DNA of 64,000 bases from Mucilaginibacter sp. SJ (GTDB lineage: Bacteria > Bacteroidota > Bacteroidia > Sphingobacteriales > Sphingobacteriaceae), in the NCBI RefSeq assembly GCF_028993635.1, contig NZ_CP118631.1:4278001-4342000 (forward strand), read 5' to 3'. The notes below the pieces were generated by a model. The model saw only the letters and a program-made list of their open reading frames with translations, ran no database searches and was not told where the DNA came from. Positions 34,756 through 43,330 of this stretch are shown here, piece by piece. The first letter of the stretch is position 1, and each line of letters starts with the position of its first letter. Made by a program: the position numbers and the translations under genes.

Positions 34756-34890
34756 GGGAAAGTCCATAGTCCATAGTCCATAGTCGATAGTTCATAGTAT
34801 TATTTAAGGGTGGCTATGGTTATTAGTCGATGGTCGATAGTCCATGGTGATACTTGAAACATACCATGGACTATCGACTATGGGCTATGG
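34756..34890. repeat. Spacer repeat (AGTCCATAGTCGATAG family)
   Basis: Units of about 8 bp, AGTCCATAGTCCATAGTCGA, lie before gltX. Inverted counterparts CCATGGACTATCGACTATGG follow at about 34862-34882. It separates gltX from the histidine kinase. Confidence 0.65.
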
Positions 34891-34956
34891 ACAATCTCTC
34901 CCCAACAAAAATTATATTTTACAAAGCAATTTTACGTTATTTGGGCTGTGCCCAGC

Positions 34957-36174
34957 ATGAATCCATATCAACAGAAAAAACGTTGGAAATATTTACTCCT
35001 TGCCTTTGCAGTAGTAATTGCCAGCGGTTCATTATTTTACACCAGTTACCTGGTACGTAACATTTCAAAATCTGAGCGTACCCGCGCGCAGGTTTGGGCA
35101 ATGAGTATGAGGCAGTTACTAAACTCAGACGATGACGACTTTTTTAACTATGTATATGCCGTACGTGACAGTTTAACGGTGCCTGCAATTATTACCGATG
35201 AAAAGGGCGATATCATTTTGCAGCGCGGACTGGATACCACCAAAACATTCATTAAGCTTGAAGCTGAAAATAATAAAAAGAAGAAATACGACCCCACCTA
35301 TTTTAAGGAAGAACTGCAATACATGAAAGGCCAGCATGCGCCCATAAAGTTTAAAGTTTTGGACGAGGATAATTATGTTTACTATAAAGATTCGGCGCTG
35401 CTTACACAGCTGCGTTTATTCCCTTATGTGCAGCTCACGGTAATTGCTATATTTTTATTGATGGCGTATACAGCCTTCAGTTCATCACGTAAATCAGAGC
35501 AGGACCAGGTTTGGGTTGGTTTGGCCAAAGAAACTGCTCATCAGTTGGGTACGCCTATATCATCGCTTATTGCATGGATTGAGCTGATGAAGGAGAAATT
35601 TAATGCCGAAGACGATGTGTTGGTGGCCGAAATGGAGAATGACGTAAAGCGCCTTGAAATTGTGGCCGATCGTTTTTCAAAGATTGGCTCCAAACCGGTA
35701 TTGGACGAGCACGGAGTTTATGCCGTGGTGAAAGATTTTGTTGATTACTTCAAGGTACGTGTTAGCAAAAACATCAGTTTTGAAATGACAGGTAATCCTC
35801 ACCTTAGGGCCGGGCTTAATATCCCCCTGTTTGACTGGGTATTGGAAAATTTGCTGAAGAATGCCGTTAATGCCATTGAGGGTAAGGGAAGCATTAAGGT
35901 TGAGATTAGCGGCAATAAAGTTAAAAACCAGATTTTTATTGATGTCACAGATACCGGCAAAGGCATCTCCCGTTCTAAATTTGATACCGTTTTCCAACCC
36001 GGGTATACCACCCGTAAACGCGGCTGGGGATTGGGCTTGTCGCTCACCAAACGTATAATAGAGAATTACCATAATGGGCAGATCTTTGTGAAAGATTCGG
36101 AAATAGGTAAAGGAACAACCTTCAGGATAGTATTAAAAAACACGCGCAATGATAACAAAACCAAAACCAGGTGA
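34957..36174 (+). CDS. Sensor histidine kinase
   Basis: A membrane kinase of 405 residues from the ATG at 34957; a GTG at 34948 adds three residues. Two spans (about 11-33 and 156-174) flank an extracytoplasmic sensor domain of about 120 residues. The phosphoacceptor is H195 in AKETAHQLGTPIS, a variant H-box that starts directly after the second span without a HAMP domain. The ATPase domain has NLLKNAVNAI, DTGKGIS and WGLGLSLTKRI. It overlaps the next gene by 26 bp. No response regulator is adjacent. Confidence 0.92.
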   Translation: MNPYQQKKRWKYLLLAFAVVIASGSLFYTSYLVRNISKSERTRAQVWAMSMRQLLNSDDDDFFNYVYAVRDSLTVPAIITDEKGDIILQRGLDTTKTFIKLEAENNKKKKYDPTYFKEELQYMKGQHAPIKFKVLDEDNYVYYKDSALLTQLRLFPYVQLTVIAIFLLMAYTAFSSSRKSEQDQVWVGLAKETAHQLGTPISSLIAWIELMKEKFNAEDDVLVAEMENDVKRLEIVADRFSKIGSKPVLDEHGVYAVVKDFVDYFKVRVSKNISFEMTGNPHLRAGLNIPLFDWVLENLLKNAVNAIEGKGSIKVEISGNKVKNQIFIDVTDTGKGISRSKFDTVFQPGYTTRKRGWGLGLSLTKRIIENYHNGQIFVKDSEIGKGTTFRIVLKNTRNDNKTKTR

Positions 36175-36664
36175 TTATTCGCCATTTGCAGCGGGATATG
36201 TGGGCCTTGTTGGCGACAATGATGTAATTAACATGCTTGAACAGCAAATGGACAGCAGTTACCAGCTATTCAGTAATTTAACCGACGAGCAGGGACTGTA
36301 TACCTATGCACCCGGTAAATGGACGGTTAAGCAGGCATTGGGCCATATGATAGATACCGAACGTACCTTTGCCTATCGTGCCCTCGTGTTTTCGCGCAAT
36401 CATATCGAATTACCGGGTTTTGATCAGGATATTTATGTTAACAATACCGATTTCAACCGTCAGAATATAAAAGACCTTGCCGAAGAGTTCCGTGCATTGC
36501 GCCAGGCAAACCTCTATATGATTAAAGCATTCAGCGATGAGCAGTTAAATCGTAACGGCATTGCCAGCAACCATTTGTTTACTGTTGCAGCATTTGTATT
36601 TATGCTGGCCGGGCATGAGCGCCATCACTTAATTTTATTTAAAGAGCGGTACGGGATAGGGTAG
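36149..36664 (+). CDS. DinB superfamily protein (YfiT-like four-helix bundle)
   Basis: The 171-residue protein matches the DinB/YfiT fold. Putative metal ligands are in ALGHMIDTERTFAYRAL and the late GHERHHLILF, with histidines spaced as in the family. TYAPGKWTVKQALGH and DFNRQNIKDLAEEF also fit. Members act as metal-dependent transferases or hydrolases, and the substrate is unknown. Its start lies 26 bp within the kinase gene, so the pair is translationally coupled, an unusual coupling of a kinase to a DinB protein. Confidence 0.88.
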   Translation: MITKPKPGDYSPFAAGYVGLVGDNDVINMLEQQMDSSYQLFSNLTDEQGLYTYAPGKWTVKQALGHMIDTERTFAYRALVFSRNHIELPGFDQDIYVNNTDFNRQNIKDLAEEFRALRQANLYMIKAFSDEQLNRNGIASNHLFTVAAFVFMLAGHERHHLILFKERYGIG

Positions 36665-36745
36665 ATATCACATTATATAGCACGTAGTAGCAAGTGGCAA
36701 GATCCTTCTTTTCAGGGAGAAAGACGGCAAGACGGTTAAAGATAA

Positions 36746-36778
36746 AGGCTTACGAAGTTTAAAGAACTTCGTAAGCCT
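36746..36778. terminator. Hairpin H2 between convergent genes
   Basis: AGGCTTACGAAGTT pairs perfectly with AACTTCGTAAGCCT, with a 5-nt loop. It has the same GCTTACGAAGTT core as 19082-19114. Position between DinB and a minus-strand gene suggests a bidirectional terminator. Confidence 0.65.
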
Positions 36779-36824
36779 GAGTTCCGCGATTTGCGGGGGT
36801 AGAAGAAAAACCGTAGCTATTTTC

Positions 36825-37199
36825 TTATTTTTCTTTGTACAATTCTTCTTTATCCAGCACTTCTCTTTTTTCGATTCGGTATGATAAAAACAAGCCGGCC
36901 CCTCCAAAAATAGCGATCAATGAAACGTATAAAAAGAAAACATCATCATCAAAACTATTGAATATGCCACGGTTTAAAACATAGGCTAAAAATAAACCTA
37001 TACCTGAGCCAATGAGCAGCAAGCCCCATTTTAAATTTTGGTAAGGAGCCGACTGTGGTTTATAACTCCTCGGATCCATGTTTCGTTCTATCATTGCTAA
37101 TTTCTCCCGTTTGTTTAAGTAAACGATGCCGAAGATCATCGCGAATAAGCTGAGGGGGATTATTATTCCGGCTAATACGCCTAATTGTCCAGGTCCCAT
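36825..37199 (-). CDS. DUF6249-like membrane protein
   Basis: A 124-residue membrane protein. A span lies at about 7-27, a basic loop REKLAMIERNMDPRSY at about 31-46, then spans at about 58-77 and 88-108 and a charged tail. The KLAMIERNMDP loop is the pattern I associate with DUF6249, often found with RNA polymerase sigma or anti-sigma genes; none is adjacent here. The function is unknown. Confidence 0.72.
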   Translation of the reverse strand: MGPGQLGVLAGIIIPLSLFAMIFGIVYLNKREKLAMIERNMDPRSYKPQSAPYQNLKWGLLLIGSGIGLFLAYVLNRGIFNSFDDDVFFLYVSLIAIFGGAGLFLSYRIEKREVLDKEELYKEK

Positions 37200-37405
37200 A
37201 ATATTTGTTTTTTTAATTAAGTAATACTGTTTTTTCTCTCTGTAAATACGCCATTGTGGTGTATTTGTAAACTATGACCACACGTTTTTTAAACAGGTTA
37301 CACCCAATTTTTAATTTTTATTCATTAATTTTTATTTCGCTTTATCATTGCATATTTTAATTACTTTTATATCAGGAATAAAAACAAAACCCGAACGTTA
37401 TCACA

Positions 37406-38206
37406 ATGAAAAAAACACTCTTTTTCTCGCTTTTAGCGATACTAATCTCATTTAAAACATTTAGTCAGAATACATTTCCCGCAACCGGAAACGTCGGTAT
37501 TGGAACTACATCACCTGTACGGCCTTTACATATAGCAGGTAACGGCATACGTATAAGTTCCAATTCCACCTCCACTTCTTATACCGATATTCTTGATGTA
37601 ACCAATCAATTCGTACTTAATAAAGCTTCGTTAAGCGGTAATACCATGGTAGACATTAATCCCGTTCCATCTGATACTATTAGTAATGCTTATATCCGTT
37701 TCTTCCGGGGAAGCAAAACTACGGGTGGGGTATATCTTCAACTATGCTCGGGAAATGGCACCTATACAATTAATACAAACCTTTCGGGCAATGGTGCCAA
37801 CAGCTATATCAATGCTTTAGCCGGGAATTTAGGTATAGGAACCACCTCTCCACATAATAAACTTGATGTAAATGGCACTATACATTCCAAATCAGTTTTA
37901 GTTGACCTTAACGGTTGGCCCGACTTTGTCTTCGAAAAAGAATACAAAATTCAGTCGTTGAGCTCCCTGGAAAAATACATTGAACAAAACCATCATTTGC
38001 CGGGGATACAGTCTGCTAAAGAAATTACGGAGAAAGGATTAGATTTGGGAGAAACCAACAAAATACTTACCCAAAAAATAGAAGAGTTAACGCTTTATTT
38101 AATAGAGAGCGAAAAAAGGCAAAAAAACCTTGAAGCTACTGTGAAACAATTACAGAAACGTGTAAATACATTGAAGGTGATCAAAAAGAACGGATCACGT
38201 AAATAA
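37406..38206 (+). CDS. Secreted tail-fibre/S74-like protein with coiled coil
   Basis: A 266-residue protein with a signal peptide (1-about 20). Two copies of a NVGIGTTSP.xxLH/LD motif lie near residues 29-47 and about 146-158. A C-terminal part starts FVFEKEYKIQSLSSLEKYIEQNHHLPGIQSA, then a coiled coil (ILTQKIEELTLYLIESEKRQ) and a basic end. This NVGIGTTSP arrangement recalls Bacteroidota proteins with tail-fibre-like heads. It lacks the S74 self-cleaving Ser-Lys dyad by eye. Role: surface or adhesion, inferred. Confidence 0.75.
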   Translation: MKKTLFFSLLAILISFKTFSQNTFPATGNVGIGTTSPVRPLHIAGNGIRISSNSTSTSYTDILDVTNQFVLNKASLSGNTMVDINPVPSDTISNAYIRFFRGSKTTGGVYLQLCSGNGTYTINTNLSGNGANSYINALAGNLGIGTTSPHNKLDVNGTIHSKSVLVDLNGWPDFVFEKEYKIQSLSSLEKYIEQNHHLPGIQSAKEITEKGLDLGETNKILTQKIEELTLYLIESEKRQKNLEATVKQLQKRVNTLKVIKKNGSRK

Positions 38207-38219
38207 CATCCTGACTGCT

Positions 38220-38257
38220 GACCAACAGGGGCATAATATTTTCTGCCCCTGTTGGTC
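38220..38257 (+). terminator. Hairpin after the tail-fibre-like gene
   Basis: GACCAACAGGGGCA (38220-38233) pairs perfectly with TGCCCCTGTTGGTC (38244-38257) with loop TAATATTTTC. Confidence 0.7.
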
Positions 38258-38300
38258 ACTTCAATTTGCCTTCGCCAAATTTAAAGTATCCGCAATTTAT

Positions 38301-38308
38301 TAACTTTG
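38301..38308 (+). promoter_or_regulatory. -7 box directly before pdeM
   Basis: TAACTTTG is 6 bp from the ATG at 38314, so transcription would start at or next to the start codon. This implies a leaderless mRNA. Confidence 0.55.
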
Positions 38309-38313
38309 CCTTA

Positions 38314-38973
38314 ATGATAAGTGCGGCTACTCCTTTTAACCTGCTGGGGCAGGATCTTTTATTACTACCACAAAAAGCTGTTTACTGGTATCAGCAAAAG
38401 ACCCTGATAATTGCCGATGTGCATTTGGGCAAGGTTGGACATTTCCGCAAGGCGGGCATAGCAATACCACGGGATATGGAGCAAAGCGACCTGGCCGTAC
38501 TCTCCGATCTGATCTATGAGTATAAACCGGAAAAGTTAATTTTTTTGGGCGATCTGTTCCATAGCGATATGAATAACGATTGGGATTGGTTTATCCTTTG
38601 GCGCAGCCAGTTCCCCGCGTTGCAGATCATGCTGGTCCGCGGCAATCATGATATCATTGCAGATAAGCATTATCATAACCTGAATATCGAGCTGCACGAC
38701 GAATTGTTGATCGGCCCTTTCCTCATGATGCACCATCCGCTTGCCAATAACCAGGAAGAAAAAGCGGGTTACGTTTTTTGCGGGCATATCCACCCCGGGG
38801 TAAATTTAAGCGGCCGGGCACGTCAAAGCATTACATTGCCGTGCTTTGCCTTTGGCAATAAACAGGGCATTTTACCATCCTTCGGAAAATTTACCGGGCG
38901 GGTAGCTATCCGGAGCCTTCAAAACGACAGGATCTTTGCCGTTTTGAAAGATAAAGTTGTGGCTATAGCCTGA
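38314..38973 (+). CDS. pdeM: Ligase-associated DNA damage-response endonuclease PdeM
   Basis: A calcineurin-like metallophosphoesterase of 219 residues from the ATG at 38314; an upstream TTG at 38266 would overlap the promoter box. The metal-binding motifs in order are DVHLGK, GDLFHSD, GNHD, HHPLAN and GHIHPGV. The AGIAIPRDMEQSDLA linker matches the PdeM subfamily, which in other bacteria is grouped with a ligase-helicase-exonuclease cluster. No ligase or Lhr-type helicase gene is in the window, so this copy is detached from its usual cluster. Confidence 0.9.
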   Translation: MISAATPFNLLGQDLLLLPQKAVYWYQQKTLIIADVHLGKVGHFRKAGIAIPRDMEQSDLAVLSDLIYEYKPEKLIFLGDLFHSDMNNDWDWFILWRSQFPALQIMLVRGNHDIIADKHYHNLNIELHDELLIGPFLMMHHPLANNQEEKAGYVFCGHIHPGVNLSGRARQSITLPCFAFGNKQGILPSFGKFTGRVAIRSLQNDRIFAVLKDKVVAIA

Positions 38974-39126
38974 TTTTCATCTCCAAAATGCACTAAATTC
39001 ATCAATTTCCCTGTCATCGTATTGTATTTGGATGTTGAATACCAGGACATTATTTTAGATTGATTCTAAATAGCTTTTTGGTCTCCAATAAGCCAAAACC
39101 TCTTCTATGTTTTGTTATTTAATAAA

Positions 39127-39134
39127 TACTTTTG
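39127..39134 (+). promoter_or_regulatory. -7 box of sdh operon
   Basis: TACTTTTG fits TAnnTTTG, 20 bp before the sdhC ATG at 39155. No clean -33 element is seen at the usual spacing. Confidence 0.5.
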
Positions 39135-39154
39135 CCTAATAAATCCAATTCATA

Positions 39155-39946
39155 ATGAGCGAATTCAAACAAACCTTAAACTCGTCGCTGGGCAAAAAGC
39201 TGATCATGGCTTTAACAGGCTTGTTTCTGTGTACCTTTTTAATTGTGCACGTAGGCGGCAACCTGTTGTTGTTTAACAACGATAACGGTTTCAGTTTTAA
39301 CGTGTATGCCAACTTCCTTACGCATTTTCCGCCTATTGAAGTTATAGCATACCTGTTGTACCTTTCCATTTTAGTGCATGCACTATACGGTTTGATCCTG
39401 ACTGTCAAGAACCGTAAAGCCCGCCCTGTACGCTATGCGGTAGCGGCAAAATCTGATGCCTCATGGTCATCAAAAAACATGGGCCTGCTTGGTTCAGTCC
39501 TGTTCCTGTTCATCGTTATCCACATGGGCGATTTCTGGTTCCGTTACCACAACGACAAAACCATGGGCTTTAAAGAGTACCGTACCGATCTGGCAACCGG
39601 CGAAACAAAGGTTAGCGATTACACACCGGCCAATGCCGAATTCAGCCACTCGGTATCAACCGAAAACAATGTGGAAGTTGTAAGGGTAAAAGACCTGCAC
39701 GCGCGTGTTGCTTACAGTTTCAGCAACATTATCTACGTTATATTTTACGTAATAGCCATGGGCGCTGTAGCATTTCACTTGTTACATGGTTTCCAGAGCG
39801 CGTTCCGTACGCTGGGCTGGGTACACCGTAAATATACACCGGTAGTTTACTTTATTGGTACATGGCTGTTTGCAGTTATCATTCCGCTGCTTTTTGCCGC
39901 CATGCCGGTTTATTATTACTATTTATCAACCCAGGGAGCTCACTAA
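39155..39946 (+). CDS. sdhC: Succinate dehydrogenase / fumarate reductase, cytochrome b subunit
   Basis: This is the B-type single anchor with five membrane spans that carries hemes and reduces menaquinone. The 263 residues have spans at about 18-37, 62-85, 106-125, 180-200 and 228-250. Histidines in LIVHVGGNLLL, ILVHALYG, IVIHMGDFWFRYH and AFHLLHGFQSAF are candidate heme ligands. The order sdhC-sdhA-sdhB is typical of Bacteroidota. It starts the operon after a TACTTTTG -7 box. Confidence 0.95.
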   Translation: MSEFKQTLNSSLGKKLIMALTGLFLCTFLIVHVGGNLLLFNNDNGFSFNVYANFLTHFPPIEVIAYLLYLSILVHALYGLILTVKNRKARPVRYAVAAKSDASWSSKNMGLLGSVLFLFIVIHMGDFWFRYHNDKTMGFKEYRTDLATGETKVSDYTPANAEFSHSVSTENNVEVVRVKDLHARVAYSFSNIIYVIFYVIAMGAVAFHLLHGFQSAFRTLGWVHRKYTPVVYFIGTWLFAVIIPLLFAAMPVYYYYLSTQGAH

Positions 39947-39987
39947 GTTAGCTGGCCCAAAGCCACAAACATAAATACAAAGAAGAG

Positions 39988-41922
39988 ATGACATTAGATG
40001 CTAAAATTCCTCAAGGCCCATTAGCCGAAAAATGGAGCAAGCATAAATTTGATCTGAAGCTGGTTAACCCCGCCAACAAGCGTAAATACGATATCATCAT
40101 TGTAGGTACCGGTTTGGCAGGCGCTTCGGCAGCTGCCACTTTAGGCGAGCTGGGTTACAACGTTAAGGCATTTTGTTTCCAGGACAGCCCCCGCCGTGCA
40201 CACTCTATTGCTGCACAGGGTGGTATCAATGCCGCTAAAAACTATCAGAATGACGGTGACAGCGTTTTCCGTTTATTTTACGATACCATTAAAGGTGGTG
40301 ACTACCGCGCCCGCGAAGCCAACGTTCACCGTTTGGCCGAGGTTTCGGTAAACATCATTGACCAGTGCGTTGCACAAGGTGTACCTTTCGCCCGCGAATA
40401 CGGCGGCTTGTTAGACAACCGTTCATTCGGTGGTTCGCAGGTATCGCGTACATTTTACGCGAGGGGCCAGACAGGACAACAGCTTTTATTAGGTGCCTAC
40501 TCTGCCCTTAACCGCCAGATCCATGCCGGTAAAGTGAAAATGTACACCCGTCACGAAATGCTTGACGTGGTAACTATCGATGGCCATGCCAAAGGTATTG
40601 TTACCCGTAACATGCTCACCGGCGCTATCGATACCCATGCAGGTCATGCGGTGTTATTGTGTACAGGTGGTTACAGCAACGTATTCTACCTGTCAACAAA
40701 CGCAATCGGCTCAAATGTAACGGCAGCCTGGAGGGCACACAAACGAGGTGCTTTCTTTGGTAACCCTTGTTATACTCAAATTCACCCAACCTGTATCCCG
40801 GTAACCGGTGATCACCAGTCTAAGTTAACACTGATGTCTGAGTCGCTGCGTAACGATGGTAGGGTATGGGCTCCAAAAACTGTTGAAATTGCCGAGCAAC
40901 TGCGCAAAGGCACATTGAAGGCGGACCAGGTTAAAGAAGATGACCGTGATTACTTCCTGGAGCGTAAATATCCCGCTTTCGGTAACCTTGTTCCCCGCGA
41001 CGTGGCATCACGTAACGCCAAAGAAATGGTTGAAGAGGGCAGAGGCGTAGGTGGTTCCGGTTTTGCAGTATTCCTTGACTTTGCCGATGCTATCAAACGT
41101 TTAGGCGAAGAAACCGTTAAAGCTAAATACGGTAACCTGTTTGATATGTACATCCAGATCACGGATGAAAACCCATACAAACAACCAATGCGTATTTACC
41201 CTGCGGTACACTATACCATGGGTGGCCTTTGGGTTGATTATAACCTGAGCACTACCATTCCTGGTTTATATGCTTTGGGCGAGTGTAACTTCTCAGACCA
41301 CGGTGCTAACCGCCTTGGTGCATCTGCACTGATGCAGGGTTTATCAGATGGTTACTTCGTGATCCCTTATACCCTTGGCGATTACCTGGCTAAAATTGGC
41401 CCTAAAAAGGTTGATACCAGCCACCCGGCGTTTGAAAAAACCAAACAGGACGTCATTGCTCACGTAAACAAATTATTGTCGTTAAAAGGAACTAAAACCA
41501 CTAACGAATACCACCGCGAACTTGGCCACATTATGTGGGAGTATTGCGGCATGGCCCGTACAGATGAAGGTTTGAGAAAAGCCAAAGGTTTGATCCAGGC
41601 ATTGAAAGCCGATTTCTGGAAAAACGCGATAGTAACCGGCGAAAATGAGGAAGTAAACGCTTCGTTAGAAAGAGCTGGTCGTGTAGCCGACTTTATTGAG
41701 CTTGGCGAGCTGATGATCGACGACGCTTTAATGCGTAAAGAATCATGCGGTGGCCACTTCAGGGTTGAATCACAAACACCAGATGGTGAAGCGCTTCGCG
41801 ATGACGAAAACTTCGCGTTTGTAGCTGCCTGGGAGTTTAAAGGTGAAAATCAGCCTGAAGAATTGCATAAGGAACAGCTGACATTTGAAGCAGTTCATTT
41901 ATCACAACGTAATTACGCATAG
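39988..41922 (+). CDS. sdhA: Succinate dehydrogenase / fumarate reductase, flavoprotein subunit
   Basis: The catalytic FAD subunit oxidises succinate or reduces fumarate. The 644 residues have the Rossmann FAD motif IVGTGLAGASAAATLGELG (about 38-56) and H72 in RRAHSIAAQGG, the covalent FAD ligand. HPTCIPV and QIHPT contribute to the active site, with RLGASALMQGLSDG toward the end. It lies 41 bp after sdhC. It is followed by spacer repeat E3 within the operon. Confidence 0.97.
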   Translation: MTLDAKIPQGPLAEKWSKHKFDLKLVNPANKRKYDIIIVGTGLAGASAAATLGELGYNVKAFCFQDSPRRAHSIAAQGGINAAKNYQNDGDSVFRLFYDTIKGGDYRAREANVHRLAEVSVNIIDQCVAQGVPFAREYGGLLDNRSFGGSQVSRTFYARGQTGQQLLLGAYSALNRQIHAGKVKMYTRHEMLDVVTIDGHAKGIVTRNMLTGAIDTHAGHAVLLCTGGYSNVFYLSTNAIGSNVTAAWRAHKRGAFFGNPCYTQIHPTCIPVTGDHQSKLTLMSESLRNDGRVWAPKTVEIAEQLRKGTLKADQVKEDDRDYFLERKYPAFGNLVPRDVASRNAKEMVEEGRGVGGSGFAVFLDFADAIKRLGEETVKAKYGNLFDMYIQITDENPYKQPMRIYPAVHYTMGGLWVDYNLSTTIPGLYALGECNFSDHGANRLGASALMQGLSDGYFVIPYTLGDYLAKIGPKKVDTSHPAFEKTKQDVIAHVNKLLSLKGTKTTNEYHRELGHIMWEYCGMARTDEGLRKAKGLIQALKADFWKNAIVTGENEEVNASLERAGRVADFIELGELMIDDALMRKESCGGHFRVESQTPDGEALRDDENFAFVAAWEFKGENQPEELHKEQLTFEAVHLSQRNYA

Positions 41923-42008
41923 TTAGTGAATGGTTGATTAGGTGAGTAGTTGATTAGGTTTCCTATCCAACAAAAACCACTCTCTTAATCAACCATTCTC
42001 CCAATCAA
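41922..42008. repeat. Spacer repeat E3 within the sdh operon
   Basis: GTGAATGGTTGATTAGGTGA at the left and CTCTTAATCAACCATTCTCC at the right are partly complementary. It is the same family as 2174-2294 and 22843-22942. It fills most of the sdhA-sdhB gap and would fold in the mRNA. Confidence 0.7.
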
Positions 42009-42041
42009 CAAAAACAACGATAACTCAAATCTAAAACAAAG

Positions 42042-42827
42042 ATGAGTAACGGAAATATGAACCTGACGCTTAAAGTATGGCGTCAAAAAAATGCTCAAAC
42101 CCCGGGTAAATTCGTAAGCTATAAAGCTGAGAATATTTCTCCCGACATGTCGTTCCTTGAAATGCTCGACGTGGTTAACGAAAGCCTGATCCACAAAGGC
42201 GATGAGCCAATCAACTTTGACCACGACTGCCGCGAAGGTATTTGCGGGATGTGTTCATTATATATCAACGGTCACCCGCACGGCCCAAAACGCGGTATCA
42301 CTACCTGCCAGCTGCACATGCGTACCTTCCACGATGGTGAAACCATCACTATCGAACCATGGCGCGCTCAAGCATTCCCAATTGTTAAAGATTTAGCGGT
42401 TGACCGCTCTGCTTTCGACAGGATCCAGCAAGCCGGTGGCTATGTTTCGGTAAATACCGGCGGTGTACCTGATGGTAACGCTATCCCAATCCCTAAGGTT
42501 ATTGCTGATGAAGCTTTTAACTCGGCTACCTGTATTGGTTGCGGAGCCTGCGTTGCTGCCTGTAAAAATGCCTCGGCTATGTTGTTCGTATCGGCTAAGA
42601 TCACTCAGTTGGGCTTGTTACCTCAAGGTCAGCCGGAGCGTTACCGTCGTGTGCAATCAATGGTTGCCCAGATGGACGAAGAAGGTTTTGGCAGCTGTAC
42701 CAACACCGGTGCCTGCGAAGCCGAGTGCCCTAAGGAAATTAAATTGACTAACATTGCCCGCATGAACAACGACTATTTTAGCGCGAAACTGTTCAGGGAA
42801 GAAGAAGTACATGAGCAAGGTCATTAA
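42042..42827 (+). CDS. sdhB: Succinate dehydrogenase / fumarate reductase, iron-sulfur subunit
   Basis: It conducts electrons from FAD to the quinone through three clusters. The 261 residues show C63, C68, C71 and C89 (2Fe-2S); C164, C167, C170 and C174 in CIGCGACVAAC (4Fe-4S); and C219, C225 and C229 in CTNTGACEAEC (3Fe-4S). All expected ligands are present. The ATG at 42042 follows the E3 repeat by 33 bp. A GC-rich terminator at 42854 ends the operon. Confidence 0.97.
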   Translation: MSNGNMNLTLKVWRQKNAQTPGKFVSYKAENISPDMSFLEMLDVVNESLIHKGDEPINFDHDCREGICGMCSLYINGHPHGPKRGITTCQLHMRTFHDGETITIEPWRAQAFPIVKDLAVDRSAFDRIQQAGGYVSVNTGGVPDGNAIPIPKVIADEAFNSATCIGCGACVAACKNASAMLFVSAKITQLGLLPQGQPERYRRVQSMVAQMDEEGFGSCTNTGACEAECPKEIKLTNIARMNNDYFSAKLFREEEVHEQGH

Positions 42828-42853
42828 TTGATCTTTCTGTTAGGATATAGTAA

Positions 42854-42890
42854 ACGGCCCGGCTTGTCCGGGCCGTTTTATGTTTTACTC
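42854..42890 (+). terminator. Rho-independent terminator of sdhCAB
   Basis: ACGGCCCGG (42854-42862) pairs with CCGGGCCGT (42868-42876), followed by TTTATGTTTT. Confidence 0.85.
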
Positions 42891-43010
42891 AGAAGTTTTT
42901 AAAACGGGTTAAAATAAAGTAGGACAATAAAAACGCTCTTGGGTTTTTGGGGAACAAGCACGCAGATTTGTTTGATCCGGCTCAAGACTTAGAACTCGGG
43001 ACTTTTCGGC

Positions 43011-43328
43011 TTATTCTTCTCCCACCAGCTTAAATACCATCCCATCCATGTCTTCAGAGATCCTGATCTGGCAAGCCAGTCTGCTTGCAGGTGGAGCATA
43101 GGGCAGCGTATCCAATACGTCGAGCTCGGTATCCGTAGCAGTAAAATATTCCTCGGGACCTTCTATCACCTGTACGTGACAGGTGGCACAAAGCGCCATA
43201 CCACCGCAGGTGGCCAGTATATCGTACTCAGATGCCTTCAGTACTTCCATCAGGCTCAGGTTTATGCCTTCCGGAATTTCAACGGGCCTGCTGCCTCCGT
43301 CGCGGTCAATTATGGTTAAATTTATCAT
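43011..43328 (-). CDS. [2Fe-2S] ferredoxin (adrenodoxin-type)
   Basis: A 105-residue electron carrier with ligands C41, C47, C50 and C86 (CGGMALCATC ... RLACQ), the adrenodoxin/vertebrate-type spacing. The acidic surface near PEEYFTATDTELD probably contacts its reductase. It is 2 bp after the flavoprotein reductase gene. The pair looks like a redox chain feeding an unidentified acceptor such as a P450, desaturase or Fe-S assembly. Confidence 0.92.
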   Translation of the reverse strand: MINLTIIDRDGGSRPVEIPEGINLSLMEVLKASEYDILATCGGMALCATCHVQVIEGPEEYFTATDTELDVLDTLPYAPPASRLACQIRISEDMDGMVFKLVGEE

Positions 43329-43330
43329 AG

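Noticed and set aside
34737..34781. Longer N-terminus of gltX
   Set aside because: The added residues are read from a spacer repeat and precede the conserved start.
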